NCBI RefSeq assembly: GCF_024105635.1
Contig: NZ_WYDQ01000001.1
Location: forward strand, 496,001-560,000
Direction: 5' to 3'
DNA: 64,000 nt
Source of the DNA: Oceanicola sp. 502str15
GTDB lineage: Bacteria > Pseudomonadota > Alphaproteobacteria > Rhodobacterales > Rhodobacteraceae
Part shown: positions 63,128 to 64,000 of the stretch, piece by piece
How the letters are laid out: each line of letters opens with the position of its first letter
Position numbering within the stretch: position 1 is the stretch's first letter
Notes under the pieces: model-generated
Told to the model about the DNA's origin: nothing
Seen by the model: the letters and a program-made list of their open reading frames with translations, nothing else
The model's database searches: none
Translations under genes and position numbers: made by a program

Positions 63128-64000
63128 ATGAGGATTCAGGGGCGCGGACATGCGCTGGACCGGGGGCGGACGGTTCCGTTTTCCTTCGATGGCAAGCTGA
63201 TGCACGGGCATCCGGGGGATACGCTGGCTTCGGCGCTTTTGGCCAATGACTGCCGGGTGGTGGCGCGCTCGTTCAAGTATCATCGCCCGCGGGGGATTTT
63301 CAGCGCCGGGCCGGAAGAGCCGAATGGCTTGGTGACGGTGAAGGGGCCGTGGGGGGCGGTGCCCAACCAGCGGGCGACCATGGCGGAGCTTTACGAGGGG
63401 CTTTGCGCCACCAGCCAGAACCGCTGGCCTTCGCTCGCCTTCGACCTGCTGGGCGCGAATGACATGCTGCATCCGTGGCTGGGGGCCGGGTTCTACTACA
63501 AGACCTTCATGTGGCCGCCCAAGCTCTGGCTGAAGCTCTATGAGCCCGTCATCCGCCGGGCCGCCGGGATCGGGGCGCTGGCGCGGGCGCATGATGAGAC
63601 GCCCCATGAGAAGGGTTTTGCCTTTTGCGACCTGCTGGTGATCGGTGGCGGACCTGCCGGGCTGATGGCGGCGCTTGCGGCGGGCCGGGCCGGCAAGCGG
63701 GTGATCCTCTGCGATGAGCAGAGCGGTTTTGGCGGGCGGCTGCTGGGCGAGCGCGAGGAGGTGGGCGGGATGCCGGGCCATCTCTGGGCGGCAGGGGTGG
63801 TGGCCGAGCTTGCGGCCATGGAGAACGTGCGGGTGATGGCGCGGACCTGCGTGACCGGGGTTTATGACCACGGAACCTTTGCGGCGGTGGAGCGGGTGGG
63901 GGAGCATCTGGCGCATCCGGGCGCGGGGCTGGTGGCGAGCTGTTTCTGGCGGATCGTGGCGGGCGCGAGCGTGCTGGCGACGGGCGCGGTGGAGCGGATG
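63128..64000 (+). CDS. soxA: Sarcosine oxidase alpha subunit, N-terminal part (truncated by window end)
   Basis: 291 codons of an open frame starting MRIQGRGHALDRGRTVPFSF. The N-terminal ferredoxin-like part (GHPGDTLASALLANDCRVVARSFKYHRPRGIFSAG) is followed by an NAD-binding motif, LLVIGGGPAGLMAALAAGRAG, near 175-195. This is the alpha subunit order. A full SoxA is about 1000 residues, so most lies beyond the window, and soxG would be expected next. Confidence 0.92.
   Translation, partial: MRIQGRGHALDRGRTVPFSFDGKLMHGHPGDTLASALLANDCRVVARSFKYHRPRGIFSAGPEEPNGLVTVKGPWGAVPNQRATMAELYEGLCATSQNRWPSLAFDLLGANDMLHPWLGAGFYYKTFMWPPKLWLKLYEPVIRRAAGIGALARAHDETPHEKGFAFCDLLVIGGGPAGLMAALAAGRAGKRVILCDEQSGFGGRLLGEREEVGGMPGHLWAAGVVAELAAMENVRVMARTCVTGVYDHGTFAAVERVGEHLAHPGAGLVASCFWRIVAGASVLATGAVERM

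Overview
The window is a 64 kb piece of a high-GC alphaproteobacterial chromosome, most likely from the Rhodobacteraceae (marine Roseobacter-type). The grounds are the coding style, two different TRAP transporter classes, CaiB/BaiF CoA-transferases, heterotetrameric sarcosine oxidase, the hom-glpX-recJ block beside tRNA-Glu, a DUF3572 gene next to pleD, and TadE/TadG-type secreted proteins. Coding density is very high, with many ATGA/TGATG overlaps between consecutive genes. No insertion sequence, prophage, CRISPR array or rRNA was seen.

Region 1 (1-20.5 kb) is an acyl-CoA catabolic island. It holds an acyl-CoA ligase (truncated at the left edge), four SDR oxidoreductases, a MaoC hydratase, a thiolase, three acyl-CoA dehydrogenases, a FadB/FadJ-type multifunctional enzyme, a PaaI thioesterase, a histidine phosphatase, an aminoglycoside-phosphotransferase-like kinase, an IclR regulator, a TAXI-type TRAP transporter, and a ThDP enzyme paired with an AMP-forming CoA ligase. 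The separate ACAD and APH-like kinase genes match the two halves of ACAD10/ACAD11, so a phosphorylation route for 4-hydroxyacyl-CoA is plausible. Two similar 17-bp pseudopalindromes, at 981 and 17006, lie in the divergent promoter regions on both sides of the island and are candidate IclR operators.

Region 2 (20.5-23.3 kb) has small genes, a LysR regulator and argE. Region 3 (23.3-33.7 kb) is a second catabolic island, apparently controlled by a MarR regulator. Three matching 19-bp (8-3-8) operators stand before its three transcription units. It encodes four CoA-transferase family proteins (one without the catalytic Asp), a two-subunit 2-hydroxyacyl-CoA-dehydratase-like enzyme that seems to lack the [4Fe-4S] cysteine ligands, and a DctPQM TRAP transporter. 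This is the best candidate in the window for an undescribed pathway.

Region 4 (33.8-48.1 kb) is mostly housekeeping and signalling: PleD, DUF3572, a HAD phosphatase, an MttB-family methyltransferase without pyrrolysine, an H-NOX-like protein with an HNOBA-GGDEF cyclase, an M50 protease, tRNA-Glu, a P-loop kinase, recJ, glpX, hom, a lipoprotein, a TetR regulator and pirin. Region 5 (48.2-57.9 kb) holds two TadE-like proteins and five tandem paralogous TadG-like proteins with von Willebrand A domains, all on the minus strand. Region 6 (58.2-64 kb) has a glutamate-type dehydrogenase, a DUF1203 gene and a sarcosine oxidase operon (soxB, soxD, partial soxA). Two paralogous secreted cysteine-containing proteins are inserted between soxB and soxD. 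MttB and sarcosine oxidase suggest methylated-amine use, although they are far apart.
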